A stretch of 63,734 nt of DNA from Acidobacteriota bacterium (GCA_021818585.1 JAKATU010000089.1:1-63734), one strand, 5' to 3'. Shown: positions 18,833 to 30,377, counted from the stretch's first letter. Numbers and translations: made by a program. Notes: generated by a model from the sequence alone, not told the origin.

Positions 18833-19846
18833 ATGACGCAGGCACTTCCCTTGGACATTCTCGATCTCCGCCACTTTTCAGCAGCGGACCTGAAGCCCCT
18901 GCTCGACATGGAGAACAGGGCGTGGCGGCAGCAGCTCAACTGGAATTACCGGACATCGATTGAGCTGATCCTGCACTACCTGGATTCGCGTGTGCTGCCG
19001 GGCTTTGTGGCCATGGATGGCAAGCAGGTCACCGGCTACTCCTTTTGCGTTTACGAGGAGGCCAAGGCCGTAATTGGCGATGTTTACGCCATGGCCACCA
19101 GCGACGGGCGGCTTTCGGCGCGGGAGATCGAGAAACGATTGCTCGAACACCTGATCGAGATGCTGCAAAATTCGCCCGGCACCGAGCGGATTGAGGCTCA
19201 ACTGCTGCTGCATCCCTCGGGAAGCCTGTCGAGCGTCTTCCGCGCCTCGGGATTTGAGATCTTCCGGCGCTACTTCATGCAGATGGAACTGACGGGATAC
19301 AAGCCCGTGTTGTTGCTGGAGCCGCAGCCGGGACTGGTGATGCGTCCGTGGAACGAGGCAGACTTTACCCCCGCCGCCCACCTGATCGCCGGAGCGTATG
19401 CGGGGCATCTGGACAGCCGCATCAACGACCAGTACCAGAGCATTGCCGGCTCCATGCGTTTTCTGCACAACATTATCCGCTTCCCCGGCTGCGGGATGTT
19501 TGACGCAGCGGCCTCGCGGGTCCTGGCAGAGGACAAAACCGGCGCGCTGAAGGGAATCCTTCTCTGCTCTCAGGTCAAGGACGACACGGCGCACATTACG
19601 CAGGTATGTGTGGCTCCCGATTGCCAGGGGCTCGGACTGGGCGGGATGATGATCGAAGACTGCACCGGATACCTGCACAAGCGCGGGTATCATGCCGTTA
19701 CGCTGACGGTGACGCAGCAGAACGAGGGAGCTGTCCGGCTCTATGAGCGGCTCGGATTCTCGCGCATGCGCACATTTGATGCGATGCTATGGGTAAGACC
19801 GGCGTTTTCGCTGAGCCGGATGATCGAGCAGAACGGCACAGGCTGA
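18833..19846 (+). CDS. Tandem GNAT acetyltransferase
   Basis: The protein has two GNAT-like halves. The C-terminal half is a clear acetyltransferase, with ITQVCVAPDCQGLGLGGMMI forming the acetyl-CoA pyrophosphate loop, then NEGAVRLYERLGF. The N-terminal half is more diverged (GFVAMDGKQVTGYSFCVYEE). The ATG at 18833 (337 residues) has AAGGAG at 18812-18817, a rather long 15 nt away; a TTG at 18743 would add 30 residues but has no ribosome site. The substrate is unknown. Confidence 0.75.
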   Translation: MTQALPLDILDLRHFSAADLKPLLDMENRAWRQQLNWNYRTSIELILHYLDSRVLPGFVAMDGKQVTGYSFCVYEEAKAVIGDVYAMATSDGRLSAREIEKRLLEHLIEMLQNSPGTERIEAQLLLHPSGSLSSVFRASGFEIFRRYFMQMELTGYKPVLLLEPQPGLVMRPWNEADFTPAAHLIAGAYAGHLDSRINDQYQSIAGSMRFLHNIIRFPGCGMFDAAASRVLAEDKTGALKGILLCSQVKDDTAHITQVCVAPDCQGLGLGGMMIEDCTGYLHKRGYHAVTLTVTQQNEGAVRLYERLGFSRMRTFDAMLWVRPAFSLSRMIEQNGTG

Positions 19847-20017
19847 GACGGCAGACGCAGTTGGTCGCAGGCGGATGCAGCCGGGCACAAGGCGAGCGCA
19901 TCTACTTGCGTAAAAAGATTTTTCGCTTTACCGCAGTGGGCTGTACCTCAATGGAAGTGACAGTCGTACTGTGGTAGTATCCGGACTTCCAGAAGCTGAG
20001 ACAAGAAGGAGATAAGA

Positions 20018-20419
20018 ATGTCAGATCAATCGAGTGGATTCAGCTGGTTTCTTGCAGGGCTTGGAATTGGCGCGCTGGTAGGCGTGCTGTATGCTCCCAA
20101 ATCGGGCAGGGAGACGCGCGAGGACCTCATCAACACCGCACGCGACGGGCAGGAGTATCTGCGCACCCGCAGCCGTGAAGCGGCCACGCAGGTGAACACC
20201 TACGCTCAGCAGGGCCGGGAGCGGATGAACGAGTACGTGGATCGCGGCCGGGCGCAGTGGGATGACTTTGTGAAGCAGGGCCGGGATTTTGTTCAGGAGA
20301 AGTCGAACAAGGTTTCCGCGGCCGTGCAGGCAGGGAAACATGCTTATGAAGCCGCAGCCAGCCAGGCAGCGCCCCCAGCCGATCCGCAGGCAGTGGAAGC
20401 TCCTGAAGGCCAGGCGTAA
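20018..20419 (+). CDS. YtxH-domain membrane protein
   Basis: The 133-residue protein has one N-terminal membrane segment followed by LYAPKSGRETREDL, the YtxH family signature. The rest is a highly charged, helical region (about residues 35-115) that probably forms a coiled coil, with a Pro/Ala tail. YtxH proteins are often stress-induced, with unclear roles. AGAAGGAGA just upstream of the ATG is a strong ribosome site. The next gene starts 3 nt after its stop. Confidence 0.82.
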   Translation: MSDQSSGFSWFLAGLGIGALVGVLYAPKSGRETREDLINTARDGQEYLRTRSREAATQVNTYAQQGRERMNEYVDRGRAQWDDFVKQGRDFVQEKSNKVSAAVQAGKHAYEAAASQAAPPADPQAVEAPEGQA

Positions 20420-20422
20420 GGA

Positions 20423-20917
20423 ATGCACCTGACGACCGATCAAGAAATTCTGATATGCGTAGCCGTGGTGGCCATATCGGCGCTGATGCAGGCCATCGCG
20501 ATGATCGTATCGGCGACCGGCGTAATGCGGATGAAGAAGCGTGTGCAGGCGCTTACCGACCGCATGGAAGAGGATGTTCTGCCGGCGGTGAAGACCGTGC
20601 GCGACATTCTCGAAGACGCCGCGCCCAAGCTGAAGGATGCCACCGACGAGATGCTGGAAGTTTCGCGCGCGGTACGCCGGCAGGTGGACCACGTCAACAC
20701 GGCGCTGACCGACATCGTGGACCGGACGCACACCCAGGCTCATCGTGTGGACGAAACGCTCAGCATGGTGCTGGGCGGCATTAGCCGCGCCGGTGGACTG
20801 CTGCACAGCGCCACGGGCGGCACATCCCGCAAAATGGGCGCGGTGATGACCGGGCTGCGCGTGGGTATGGAAGTCTTTCAGTCACGGCGCAAGGCGCGGG
20901 AGAAATCCAAAGGCTAA
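20423..20917 (+). CDS. DUF948-like membrane-anchored helical protein
   Basis: The 164-residue product has one N-terminal membrane segment (about residues 8-32) and a long amphipathic helical region (KRVQALTDRMEEDVLPAVKT and EVSRAVRRQVDHVNTALTDI), the usual build of DUF948 proteins. It is coupled to the YtxH gene by a 3-nt spacing. The same pairing in other bacteria, recalled from general knowledge, suggests the two work together at the membrane. Function is unknown. Confidence 0.7.
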   Translation: MHLTTDQEILICVAVVAISALMQAIAMIVSATGVMRMKKRVQALTDRMEEDVLPAVKTVRDILEDAAPKLKDATDEMLEVSRAVRRQVDHVNTALTDIVDRTHTQAHRVDETLSMVLGGISRAGGLLHSATGGTSRKMGAVMTGLRVGMEVFQSRRKAREKSKG

Positions 20918-20939
20918 GCGAAGCATCGCGACGTGCAGA

Positions 20940-20976
20940 GAAACGGGCAACGGAGATTCCGTTGCCCGTTTCTTTT
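20940..20976 (+). terminator. Strong terminator after the YtxH/DUF948 pair
   Basis: A 15-bp perfect stem (20940-20954 with 20958-20972) around a GAT loop is followed by TTTT. It lies between convergent genes, but the minus-strand exit has few T residues, so it mainly serves the plus strand. Confidence 0.92.
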
Positions 20977-20998
20977 CGTCGGATTGCGGAGCGAGCCT

Positions 20999-21292
20999 TC
21001 AGTCGAGCAGTTCCCACCATGCGTCGGCAACCTCCGCGCCGAGATCGCCCGCGATGCGATTGGCAGCGGACTCCACCTCGGCCATCAGGCCCGCAAGATA
21101 GTCCCGCGAGCCGGAGACCGCAGCAACGCCAAGCGTGGCAGACTGCCAGGTGACGGCCTCGTCCAGCTCCGCCACGGAGATATTGAAGCCGTGGCGGAGC
21201 TTCTCTTTGAGGCTCCGCACCACCTGGCGGCGATCCTTGAGGGAGCGACTGTGCTCGATGCGAATCTGCAGCGTCATGGATGCGACGGCCAT
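20999..21292 (-). CDS. ylxP: DUF503 family protein (YlxP-like)
   Basis: The 97-residue protein starts MAVASMTLQIRIEHSRSLKD and contains KDRRQVVRSLKEKLRHGFN and VAAVSGSRDY, matching DUF503/YlxP. In Bacillus-type operons ylxP lies between infB and rbfA; here it is 5 kb from rbfA on the other strand and downstream of a glycosidase gene by 35 bp. The family has been linked to ribosome maturation, but its biochemical role is not settled. Confidence 0.85.
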   Translation of the reverse strand: MAVASMTLQIRIEHSRSLKDRRQVVRSLKEKLRHGFNISVAELDEAVTWQSATLGVAAVSGSRDYLAGLMAEVESAANRIAGDLGAEVADAWWELLD

Positions 21293-21327
21293 TGGCTCCA
21301 GTGTATCCAGCAGGAGCCGCTGCTGCT

Positions 21328-23499
21328 CTACTCGACGGTGATCTCCACTTTCTGGCGAATATCTGCCGAGGAGGCGCCGATTCGGATCTGGACGTGATCG
21401 TGCTCGACGCGCCAGCCGCCGTGAGCCCAGTACGCCAGCGCCTTCGCGGTCAGCGGGAAGGTAACGGTGCGCGTCTGGCCCACGGGAATATGGATTCGCT
21501 CGAAGCCTTTGAGTGCTTCAATGGGGCGCGAAACCTTCGAGTCCAGATGCTTGACGTACATCTGCACCACTTCGTCGCCGTTGCGCCGGCCGGTGTTGGT
21601 GACGTTGACGCTGACGGTGATTTTGCCGTTGGCCGGGAGCGTCTTGCTGCTCAGGCGCAGGTCTGAGTATTTGAAGGTGGTGTAGCTGAGGCCGTAGCCG
21701 AAGGGATAGAGCGGGTTGTGCCGGAAATACATGTAGGTAAAGCCGTCGCGGATGTTGTAGTCCATCAGCGGCGGAAGCTGGCTCATGGAGCGCGGCCAGG
21801 TCTGGGTGAGGCGACCGGCGGGATCGTATTTGCCGAAGAGAACATTGGCAAGGCCGGCTCCCTGCTCTTCGCTGGTGTTGCTCATCTCGACGATGCCGGG
21901 GATATGCGCCTGGATCCAGTTGATCGTGTAGGGGAAGCTGGTTTGCAGCACGACAATGGTATGAGGATTGGCCGCATCGACGGCCTGTACGAGCGGTGTG
22001 CCGGGCAGCGTCATGGTTTTGCGGTCAAAGCCTTCTTTGCCGTCACTGGGAACATTGCAGACGCCCCAGCCGGCATTGCAGGTGGGGTTGTTGCCAACCA
22101 CGACGATGGCTACGTCGGACTGCTTCGCCAGCGCCGCTGCGGCGGCCGGGTCAGATCCATCATTGAAGGTGATCTTGACGTTGGGGCCGACAAACTTGCG
22201 GATTCCCTCGACGGGCGAAATGGCAAAGGGCGGAGTTCCGCTGTACCAGTCCCCGTTGACGACGTTGGCCCACTGACCGATGACAGCGATGGAGTGCAGT
22301 TTTCCGGCATCGAGCGGCAGAGCGTGGTTTTGATTTTTGAGCAGAACGATGGATTCTTCCGTGGTTTTAAGCGCGATCTGGATATGCGAGGGCCACCACC
22401 AGGGATCACCTTTTGCAGGGTTGAGATCGTTAATGCCTATCATGGCGTATGGGTTCATGGAGTACGGATCGAGCATGCCGAGGCGGATCATTACGCGATA
22501 GACGCCGGCGAGGTTGCGGTCGATGTCCTGCTCGGTGATGAGGTGCTCTTTGAGGGCGTCCTCGACGGGCTGCTTGTAATTGTCGAGAAACTGATTGATG
22601 CCGGCATGGATGCATCCAGCGGCTGCCTCGGCGAGGGTCTTGTAATAGTGGTGCTGCGTGACGAGGGCGGTCATGGCGCCGCCATCCGTGGAGATGATGC
22701 CGCTGAAGCGCCAGTCCTTGATCACGACGTTGCGCAGAACAGGATTGACCGCCATGGGAATGCCGTTCCAGGCGTTGTAGGAGGTCATGAAGGCGTTGGC
22801 GCCGCCCTGCTCAATGCCCATGCGAAATGGCACGGCGTAGTACTCGTGAAAGAGACGCCAGCTGAAGTTGGAGGACGAGCTCATGCGGTTGGTCTCATTG
22901 TTGTATGCATCGAAGTGCTTCATGAGCGAAGCGGCTTCCCAGTAGCGGGGATTATTGCCCTGGAGGCCCTTGACGAATGCCACGGCCAGCGTGCCGGTCA
23001 GGTAGGGATCTTCGCCGTAGCTCTCTTCATTGCGGCCCCAGAGCGGATCGCGGTCGAGGTTGGCGTTCGGAGAAAAGACGACGAGCCCACCCTCGTGGTA
23101 CTTGTTGAAGGCCCACCGGGCCTCAAAGGCTTCCGCGGCGGCGGCCTTTGTCAGCAGGGCCGGATCCCATGTCTGGCCGAGGCCGTAAGATTGCGGAAAC
23201 TGCGTGGTGGGGACAACGTGTTGACGAGGGCCCTGGCGCTGGGAGGGACCGCCGATGTCTTCCCCATGCAGACCCTCGACGCCATGGGTGCCGGGGACGC
23301 CGAGACGCGGCACAGAGGTATTGCCGCCCAGAACGGCTATCTTCTCCCGCAGCGTCATGCGCGAGAGCAGATCCTTGACGCGTACCTTTACCGGCAGATT
23401 GAGATTCTGAAACGGGTACTGGTATTGCGGTTTTTGCGCAGCCGCGAAGGAAACGGCGAAGGCAAGCAACAGGGCGAGCGACAGAACTTTGAGGCGCAT
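21328..23499 (-). CDS. Secreted GH3 glycoside hydrolase (beta-glucosidase/beta-xylosidase type)
   Basis: The 723-residue protein has a signal peptide ending near AVSFAAAQ, a GH3 N-terminal barrel, a GH3 C-terminal domain and a fibronectin-III-like tail. The nucleophile region reads GIISTDGGAM, where family members usually have SD; the Asp is kept. LMKHFDAYNNE and RNEESYGEDPYL fit the substrate-binding loops, and QEMLD-like C-terminal blocks follow. It would release terminal beta-linked glucose or xylose from plant-type glycans outside the cytoplasm. The start at 23499 has AAGGAGA upstream and a proper signal peptide; longer in-frame starts do not. Confidence 0.88.
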   Translation of the reverse strand: MRLKVLSLALLLAFAVSFAAAQKPQYQYPFQNLNLPVKVRVKDLLSRMTLREKIAVLGGNTSVPRLGVPGTHGVEGLHGEDIGGPSQRQGPRQHVVPTTQFPQSYGLGQTWDPALLTKAAAAEAFEARWAFNKYHEGGLVVFSPNANLDRDPLWGRNEESYGEDPYLTGTLAVAFVKGLQGNNPRYWEAASLMKHFDAYNNETNRMSSSSNFSWRLFHEYYAVPFRMGIEQGGANAFMTSYNAWNGIPMAVNPVLRNVVIKDWRFSGIISTDGGAMTALVTQHHYYKTLAEAAAGCIHAGINQFLDNYKQPVEDALKEHLITEQDIDRNLAGVYRVMIRLGMLDPYSMNPYAMIGINDLNPAKGDPWWWPSHIQIALKTTEESIVLLKNQNHALPLDAGKLHSIAVIGQWANVVNGDWYSGTPPFAISPVEGIRKFVGPNVKITFNDGSDPAAAAALAKQSDVAIVVVGNNPTCNAGWGVCNVPSDGKEGFDRKTMTLPGTPLVQAVDAANPHTIVVLQTSFPYTINWIQAHIPGIVEMSNTSEEQGAGLANVLFGKYDPAGRLTQTWPRSMSQLPPLMDYNIRDGFTYMYFRHNPLYPFGYGLSYTTFKYSDLRLSSKTLPANGKITVSVNVTNTGRRNGDEVVQMYVKHLDSKVSRPIEALKGFERIHIPVGQTRTVTFPLTAKALAYWAHGGWRVEHDHVQIRIGASSADIRQKVEITVE

Positions 23500-23738
23500 G
23501 GGAAATCTCCTTGAGCCGGAAGTGCGAGCGGGAATGAGCACGGACAACAGAGGACCGGCTGGGGCGCTCCGCAAAAGGCATCCGCAGTCTAAACGATTTA
23601 CTAGAAGGCTGGGAACACTCTGATCCGTCAATGCGAAGGCGGCGGCAAATACTTTCGGCACGGCGGACGAGGAACGGTTGTCGCTTTCCACGCGGCACTC
23701 GGGAACGGTTTGGCTTATGATGAGGCGTTCGAGGGTAG

Positions 23739-24797
23739 ATGGGGAAGATGCCGATGCGACGAAAGGTTCGAGAGTCCACAGTAACGGCGCTGCACTCGCG
23801 TCGGCTTCGGTATCGCGTGCTGCTGATTGTGGGCCTGCTCAGTATTACGCTGGTGGCCGGCACGATTGGGTTCATGATCGTGGAGGGGGATTCGGCCTTC
23901 GATGCGTTCTACCGCACGGTGACGACGGTGACGACGACCGGGCACCGGGAGCTGGGCCCTCTGAGCAGAGACGGAAGAATCTTTAATGCCTTTCTGATTC
24001 TCTTTGGCGTCACGTCGATGTTTCTGGCTGTCGGAGCGATGACGCAAACCATTATCGAACTGGAATTGCAGGACCGGTTTGGCAAAAGCAGGATGAAGCG
24101 CATGATTCACTCATTGCACGATCACGTGATTGTTTGCGGCTTTGGCCGCGTAGGGCGGCACGCCTCGTACGAGTTGCAACAGGCGCGGGCGCCGTTCCTG
24201 ATTCTGGACCGCGACACAGCGCGCGTGGAGCGCGCCACCGGCATGGGCATGATTGCCGTGGCATCGGACGCTACACGCGACCAGAGTCTGCGCGAGGCAG
24301 GCGTAGAGCGGGCGCGCGGGCTGATTGCGGCGCTGCCCTCGGACGCGGAGAACTTGTTCATCATTCTCTCGGCCAAGGCGCTGAATCCGAAACTGAAGGT
24401 GGTGACGCGCGTCTCAGAAGAAGAAGCCGAGGAGAAGCTGCGGCGCGCGGGCGCCGATACGGTGCTCACTCCCTACGCGCTTGCCGGCAACCAGATGGCC
24501 AATGCCCTGCTCCGCCCGCACGTCGTCGAGTTTCTGGACTTTGAACACAGCGACCTTGGGCCGCATGTTTCCATCGAGCAGGTGCGCGTGGCGCCGCGGG
24601 GTCAGTTTGGCGCGCGCACGCTCGCCGAACTCATGGAAGCACACCACGCTGGAGCGATTGTGCTGGCGGTGCGGCGCAAAGATGGCGAGATGGTCTTCAA
24701 TCCGCCGGCGGAGTTTGCCATTGCGCCCGGCGATTACCTGATCGTGATGGGCGAGCGCGACCGGCTGGAAGAGCTGGAGAAAATGCTGACGAGCTGA
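23739..24797 (+). CDS. Channel-like protein with two membrane helices and TrkA-N domain, non-canonical filter
   Basis: The 352-residue protein has two membrane helices (about residues 25-47 and 80-105) around a pore loop, then a TrkA-N (RCK) domain starting VIVCGFGRVGRHASYEL and a TrkA-C domain near the C-terminus. This is the build of prokaryotic potassium channels. The pore loop, however, reads TVTTTGHRELGP where potassium channels have TVGYGD, so both the second filter Gly and the Tyr are replaced. It may conduct another ion, or be a sensor rather than a channel. The ATG at 23739 is one of three close in-frame starts. Confidence 0.75.
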   Translation: MGKMPMRRKVRESTVTALHSRRLRYRVLLIVGLLSITLVAGTIGFMIVEGDSAFDAFYRTVTTVTTTGHRELGPLSRDGRIFNAFLILFGVTSMFLAVGAMTQTIIELELQDRFGKSRMKRMIHSLHDHVIVCGFGRVGRHASYELQQARAPFLILDRDTARVERATGMGMIAVASDATRDQSLREAGVERARGLIAALPSDAENLFIILSAKALNPKLKVVTRVSEEEAEEKLRRAGADTVLTPYALAGNQMANALLRPHVVEFLDFEHSDLGPHVSIEQVRVAPRGQFGARTLAELMEAHHAGAIVLAVRRKDGEMVFNPPAEFAIAPGDYLIVMGERDRLEELEKMLTS

Positions 24798-24814
24798 ATC
24801 CACCGCACAAAGCA

Positions 24815-24850
24815 AAAACACCCGGCGGATTAGGATTCGCCGGGTGTTTT
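24815..24850. terminator. Bidirectional terminator between the channel-like gene and the dcw tail gene
   Basis: AAAACACCCGGCG pairs perfectly with CGCCGGGTGTTTT (13 bp, extendable by 3), giving a T run on both strands. It ends the plus-strand channel-like gene and the minus-strand ftsZ transcript. Confidence 0.93.
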
Positions 24851-24872
24851 GGATGCAGAGTCGATTTTACGC

Positions 24873-25132
24873 CTACCGGTGGCCGATCTTCCTGTGCTTC
24901 CTGTGTGCGTGGCGGGCGGCTTTGTCCACATGCGCCTTGTGCGTGTAGTGACGCACGCGCACGGGCCGGACCACGGCATGCCGCTGCGCCCTCTGCGTGT
25001 AGTGGCGCGTGCGCGGATGGCCGACGACGTGGTGGCGCGTAGCTGCGCGCGGTTTTACGTGCCGGGGAGACGCGTGGAGCATCGCCGGGCATACCCAGAG
25101 CGTAAGAGCAAAGAGGACTACCGCAAGACGTT

Positions 25133-25136
<4 letters not shown>
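24873..25136 (-). CDS. Secreted His/Arg-rich basic peptide coupled to ftsZ
   Basis: The 87-residue product starts with a good signal peptide ([20 protein letters not shown], cleavage near HA/S at residue 22). The predicted mature part has about 65 residues with 13 His, about 14 Arg, 5 Lys and a single Asp, and repeats the motif RHYT at about residues 44-47 and 62-65. Its ATG (25134-25136) shares ATGA with the ftsZ stop, so it is probably translated by reinitiation after ftsZ; no separate ribosome site is seen. A terminator follows. No family is recognised. A periplasmic metal-, polyanion- or cell-wall-binding role is only a guess. Confidence 0.68.
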
Positions 25137-26518
<1,382 letters not shown>

Positions 26519-26538
26519 GGACTCAACTCCGGACCGGG

Positions 26539-27756
26539 CTAGACGCTCCCGGCGAAAATTGCGCGCAGCTTGGCGCGCAGACCTTGGTCTTCCGCCGCAC
26601 GGGTCACGCTGGTGCGGTGGGCGTAGAGCAGCATGCCAACGAGCGTGGAACACTCCGGCACGGCCAGCTCGGCAGGCATTCTTGACAGTGGAACCGGATT
26701 GGCAACGCGCGCCGGCACGCGCAACATACTCTCCGCAGTATCGAGCATTCCACCCAGTCGCGCACCCCCGCCGGTGAGGACGCAGCCGGCGCCGAGGGCT
26801 TCCAGCACGCCGCCGTGGCGCAGGTTGTCGCGCACCATCTGGAAGAACTCGCGGGCGCGGGCCTCGAGAATCTCACTGAGCAGGCGCTGGCGCACAATGC
26901 GCGGCTCGTGGCCGGGCATGCCGGTCAGTTCGAGCTCATTGACGGTCGGAACCGCCGTGACCACGGCATGGCCGTAATTGCACTTGAGCCACTCGGCCTC
27001 GGGCGGAGTGACGTGCAGGCCCACGGCAAGATCATTCGTAAAGTGGTCGCCGCCGATAGGAATGACGCCGGTATGCTGCACGGCACCCTCAAAGTAGACG
27101 ATGACCTCGGTTGAACCTGCACCTACATCGAGCAGGCAGACGCCCAACTCGCGCTCGTCAGCGGAGAGCGTGGACTCGGCCGCGGCCAGCGCCTCAAAGA
27201 CCGTATCCTGAACCTCGATGCCGGCGCGGTTCACGCAGGTAACGATGCTCTGAACGGCGCTCGACGAAGCGACCACCAGGTGCATGTTGACTTCCAGGCG
27301 ATTGCCGATCATGCCGACCGGGTCGTAGATGCCGGGCTGCTCGTCCAGAATGTACTGCTGCGGCAGCAGGTGCAGAATTTCGCGGTCGGCAGGCAGCGAG
27401 ATGGAGCGTGCGCGATCCGTGGCGGCGCGCACGTCCTCGCGCGTAATTTCGCGCATGCGCGTGCCGAGCGCGATGCCGCTGCGGCTGTTCACGCCGCGCA
27501 GGTGCGGTCCGCCTACGCCGGCCACGAGGCTCTCAATGGCGATCTGGGCGCTTTGCTCGGCGGCGATAGCGGCCTTGTTGATGACGCCGTAAGCGGGGTT
27601 GAGATCGGCAATGAGCCCGCGCCTCATTCCGGCGGAATTGACCGTTGCATGGCCCCGGTAGCGCAGCGCGCCCTCCACGACTTCGGCGACCAGCACGCGG
27701 GTTTTTGAGCTGCCTGCGTCGAGCGCGGCCAGAATGTTGCTGTTGCGCTGGCTCAT
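26539..27756 (-). CDS. ftsA: Cell division protein FtsA
   Basis: The 405-residue actin-like protein anchors FtsZ to the membrane. It starts with the ATP-binding block [19 protein letters not shown] and has [14 protein letters not shown] in the second subdomain, with [14 protein letters not shown] near the end. The last residues [14 protein letters not shown] form an amphipathic helix suited to membrane binding. Its ATG overlaps the ftsQ stop as ATGA, so the two are likely coupled, and ftsZ follows 20 bp later. Confidence 0.95.
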   Translation of the reverse strand: MSQRNSNILAALDAGSSKTRVLVAEVVEGALRYRGHATVNSAGMRRGLIADLNPAYGVINKAAIAAEQSAQIAIESLVAGVGGPHLRGVNSRSGIALGTRMREITREDVRAATDRARSISLPADREILHLLPQQYILDEQPGIYDPVGMIGNRLEVNMHLVVASSSAVQSIVTCVNRAGIEVQDTVFEALAAAESTLSADERELGVCLLDVGAGSTEVIVYFEGAVQHTGVIPIGGDHFTNDLAVGLHVTPPEAEWLKCNYGHAVVTAVPTVNELELTGMPGHEPRIVRQRLLSEILEARAREFFQMVRDNLRHGGVLEALGAGCVLTGGGARLGGMLDTAESMLRVPARVANPVPLSRMPAELAVPECSTLVGMLLYAHRTSVTRAAEDQGLRAKLRAIFAGSV

Positions 27757-28841
27757 TGATGGCCTCCGTTTACGGCAACAGCGGAGTTTGTCTTCGAGGT
27801 GTCAGTTGACTGCGAGCCTGCCGCATGCGCCATGGTCAGCACCACCTGGTCGTTGTAACGCAGGTCCACGGCAGAGAGTCTGGGATATTGCTGAAGCCAG
27901 TTCTGAATATTGGCATCGTAGCGCTGGTAGCGGGCCAGAAAATCTTTTTGGCCAAAGTGCAGCAGCAGGTCGTGACCATTGGTGGTGATCGTGGCGCGCA
28001 CGTCTTCCGGATCGGAGAGATCGACCTCGCTGATCTGGCTGGAGATATGCTTGCCGCTGCTGTCGAGCGCCTGCAGAAACTTGAGGTAAAGCTGCATGCG
28101 CGCGGCGCGCATGGGCTGGGGAATAGCAGGGTCCAGCCCCGTGATGACCGGGAAGCTGAAGTGATGGCGCTCCATGACCTGCGGTGTCAGGGCCAGCACG
28201 ATGCCCTGCGCGTCGATCAGAGAAATGGTGCTGCCCGTCTGCAGAAAGGCCACCGGTTTGCGCTCGACCAGCGAAACGCGAAGATGGTCAGGCAGGATGC
28301 GCATGACCGTGGCGCTCTTCACCCAGGGCAGGCTTTCCAGTTCGGCGCGGCGCTCGGACAGCGGCACATAGTAGATGTTGCGGCCCACATCCGCACCGAA
28401 GATCGAAAGGATCGTGTTGCGGCTCACCTCGGTGTTACCAACGGTCTGAATCGACTGCGTGGAAGCGATGCGAAACTGCTGATCATGAAGAAAGAAGCTG
28501 CGCACCGCGAGAGCCAGCGCAATGCCGGCGGCAAAGATCCCAAGCACCAGCGCGATAAAGAGGATGCGCCCCCAGCGGCTGCGCGCCCAGCCTGGGAGGA
28601 TGCCGCGCCGCACGGGCACACGACGCCTGACCCTCAGGAAGGGTTCGTCTTCCGCAACGGGGTCTACCGGCTGAAACGGACGCAGGCGTGGTGCGGCATC
28701 TTCTGCAAGACGTTCCTCTGTTGCGGAGCCGGCAGGCCTGCGCCGCGTGGGCGCAGCTTCGCGAGGGTCGTCGAGTGCCTCGTCTTCCATGAGAGTGAGG
28801 CCGCCACGCGATGCCGGATTGATTCGAGTTGTTTTCGCCAC
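27753..28841 (-). CDS. ftsQ: Cell division protein FtsQ
   Basis: The 362-residue protein has a long cytoplasmic N-terminus rich in Arg, Pro and acidic residues (1-90), one membrane helix (about 92-113) and a periplasmic POTRA domain (about 123-190: [38 protein letters not shown]) followed by the FtsQ domain. It recruits the FtsB/FtsL and FtsW/FtsI septal complex. The cytoplasmic tail is long for the family. It lies 153 bp after murC and overlaps ftsA by 4 bp. Confidence 0.93.
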   Translation of the reverse strand: MAKTTRINPASRGGLTLMEDEALDDPREAAPTRRRPAGSATEERLAEDAAPRLRPFQPVDPVAEDEPFLRVRRRVPVRRGILPGWARSRWGRILFIALVLGIFAAGIALALAVRSFFLHDQQFRIASTQSIQTVGNTEVSRNTILSIFGADVGRNIYYVPLSERRAELESLPWVKSATVMRILPDHLRVSLVERKPVAFLQTGSTISLIDAQGIVLALTPQVMERHHFSFPVITGLDPAIPQPMRAARMQLYLKFLQALDSSGKHISSQISEVDLSDPEDVRATITTNGHDLLLHFGQKDFLARYQRYDANIQNWLQQYPRLSAVDLRYNDQVVLTMAHAAGSQSTDTSKTNSAVAVNGGHQ

Positions 28842-28994
28842 GGCCGAGCCAGGTCGGGAGAATCGCCAAAATTGACTATACCGTCTGGAGGGCGGCAGCG
28901 GAACCGCCGAATGAGGGATGGAACCAAGAGAGGGAACCCTTAATTTCCCATTTTCAAAGACTTGGCATCAGAAGAACTTCAGATTGTCTGGAAA

Positions 28995-30377
28995 TCAGCC
29001 TTGAACCGGACGATTCTGCTGCATGCGCTCCACAATGAGCGGGGCCAGTTGCGAAACGCTGCCCGCGCCGAGCGTGAGGATCAGGTCGCCGGTACCGGCA
29101 CGGCTCAGGATGGACTGAATCGCCTCGTCCGTAGAGGCCGCATAGCGAACATCCTCGCGCCCGATACGCTGGATGAGCGCCGGCGTGTCAATGCCTGGGA
29201 TGGGCTTTTCACTGGCGGCGTAGATGTCAAGCATCTCCACGCTGGAGGCATCTTCAAAGCAGCCTGCAAACTCTTCCATCATGTCGCGGGTGCGTGTGTA
29301 ACGGTGCGGCTGAAAAAGAACGTGAATGTTGGAATAGCCGCACTCACGGGCCGCGCGCAGGGTGGCGCGAATCTCTGTGGGGTGATGGCCGTAGTCGTCG
29401 ATGACGGTGACGCCATCGACTTTGCCCTTCAGCTCAAAGCGGCGCTCCACGCCCCGAAATGACTTGAGGCCATCGACAATGGATGCCTCTGGCAGATCGA
29501 GCTGCGTGGCGATGGCCACGGCAGCCGTGGCGTTGAGCACATTATGGAAGCCGGGTACGTGCAGCTCAAACGGACCGAGAATTCCCTGCCCGGTGGCCAC
29601 CTCAAAGCGGGAGCGCGCTTCGCCATCCGCAGGCAGCGAGCGAACAATATAGTCGGCGCTGAGCGAGGCGCCATAAGTAAACAAGCGGCGGCGGACAAGC
29701 GGCAGCGTGCGGGCCAGCAGTGGATCGTCTCCGCAGACCACACTGGCGCCATAGAACGGCACGCGGTTCATGAACTGCACAAAGGCGTCTTCCACGTCGG
29801 CCATGTCGCGGTAGCAGTCCATGTGCTCGCGGTCGAGATTGGTCACCACGGCCAGGATGGGCGCCAGCTTGAGAAAAGATCGGTCGCTCTCGTCGGCCTC
29901 GGCAACCAGATACTGTGACTTGCCCAGGCGCGCATTGGAGCCGAGCGCGTTGACGCGCCCGCCGACAACGACCGTGGGATCGAGTCCGCCGGCAGCCAGC
30001 ACCGAGGCCACCAGAGAGGTAGTCGTCGTCTTGCCATGCATGCCCGCGATGGCGATGCCGTACTTGAGACGCATCAGTTCGGCGAGCATCTCCGCGCGCT
30101 GGATGACGGGAATTTTGCGGGTGCGCGCTTCAGCTACTTCCAGATTGCGCTCGTCGATAGCAGAGCTGACCACCACCACGCCCGCGCCAATCACGTTGGC
30201 CGCGGCGTGCCCTTCATAAATCACCACCCCCAGCGACTCCAGCCGGCTGGTGATGGCCGTGCGCCGCAGATCGGAACCGGAAACCGCATAGCCAAGGTTC
30301 AGCACGATTTCGGCGATGCCGCTCATGCCGATACCGCCGACTCCGATAAAGTGGACGCGCTGCGCTTTAGCGAACAA
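28995..30377 (-). CDS. murC: UDP-N-acetylmuramate-L-alanine ligase
   Basis: The 460-residue Mur ligase adds L-Ala to UDP-MurNAc. [15 protein letters not shown] at the N-terminus and [20 protein letters not shown] (the ATP loop) identify MurC, with [10 protein letters not shown] and FQPHRYTRT further on. The TTG start at 30377 was chosen: GAGGGAGA sits 7 nt upstream and the family N-terminus follows at once, while the much longer open frame upstream has no family similarity. It starts 2.8 kb from murG because three plus-strand genes lie between, so it must have its own promoter. Confidence 0.93.
   Translation of the reverse strand: MFAKAQRVHFIGVGGIGMSGIAEIVLNLGYAVSGSDLRRTAITSRLESLGVVIYEGHAAANVIGAGVVVVSSAIDERNLEVAEARTRKIPVIQRAEMLAELMRLKYGIAIAGMHGKTTTTSLVASVLAAGGLDPTVVVGGRVNALGSNARLGKSQYLVAEADESDRSFLKLAPILAVVTNLDREHMDCYRDMADVEDAFVQFMNRVPFYGASVVCGDDPLLARTLPLVRRRLFTYGASLSADYIVRSLPADGEARSRFEVATGQGILGPFELHVPGFHNVLNATAAVAIATQLDLPEASIVDGLKSFRGVERRFELKGKVDGVTVIDDYGHHPTEIRATLRAARECGYSNIHVLFQPHRYTRTRDMMEEFAGCFEDASSVEMLDIYAASEKPIPGIDTPALIQRIGREDVRYAASTDEAIQSILSRAGTGDLILTLGAGSVSQLAPLIVERMQQNRPVQG

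Noticed and set aside
21718..23514. 598-codon plus-strand open frame opposite the GH3 gene
   Set aside because: It is fully antisense to a gene with clear GH3 motifs and a signal peptide, has low-complexity Gly/Val/Asp content and no recognisable domain. High GC opens such frames.
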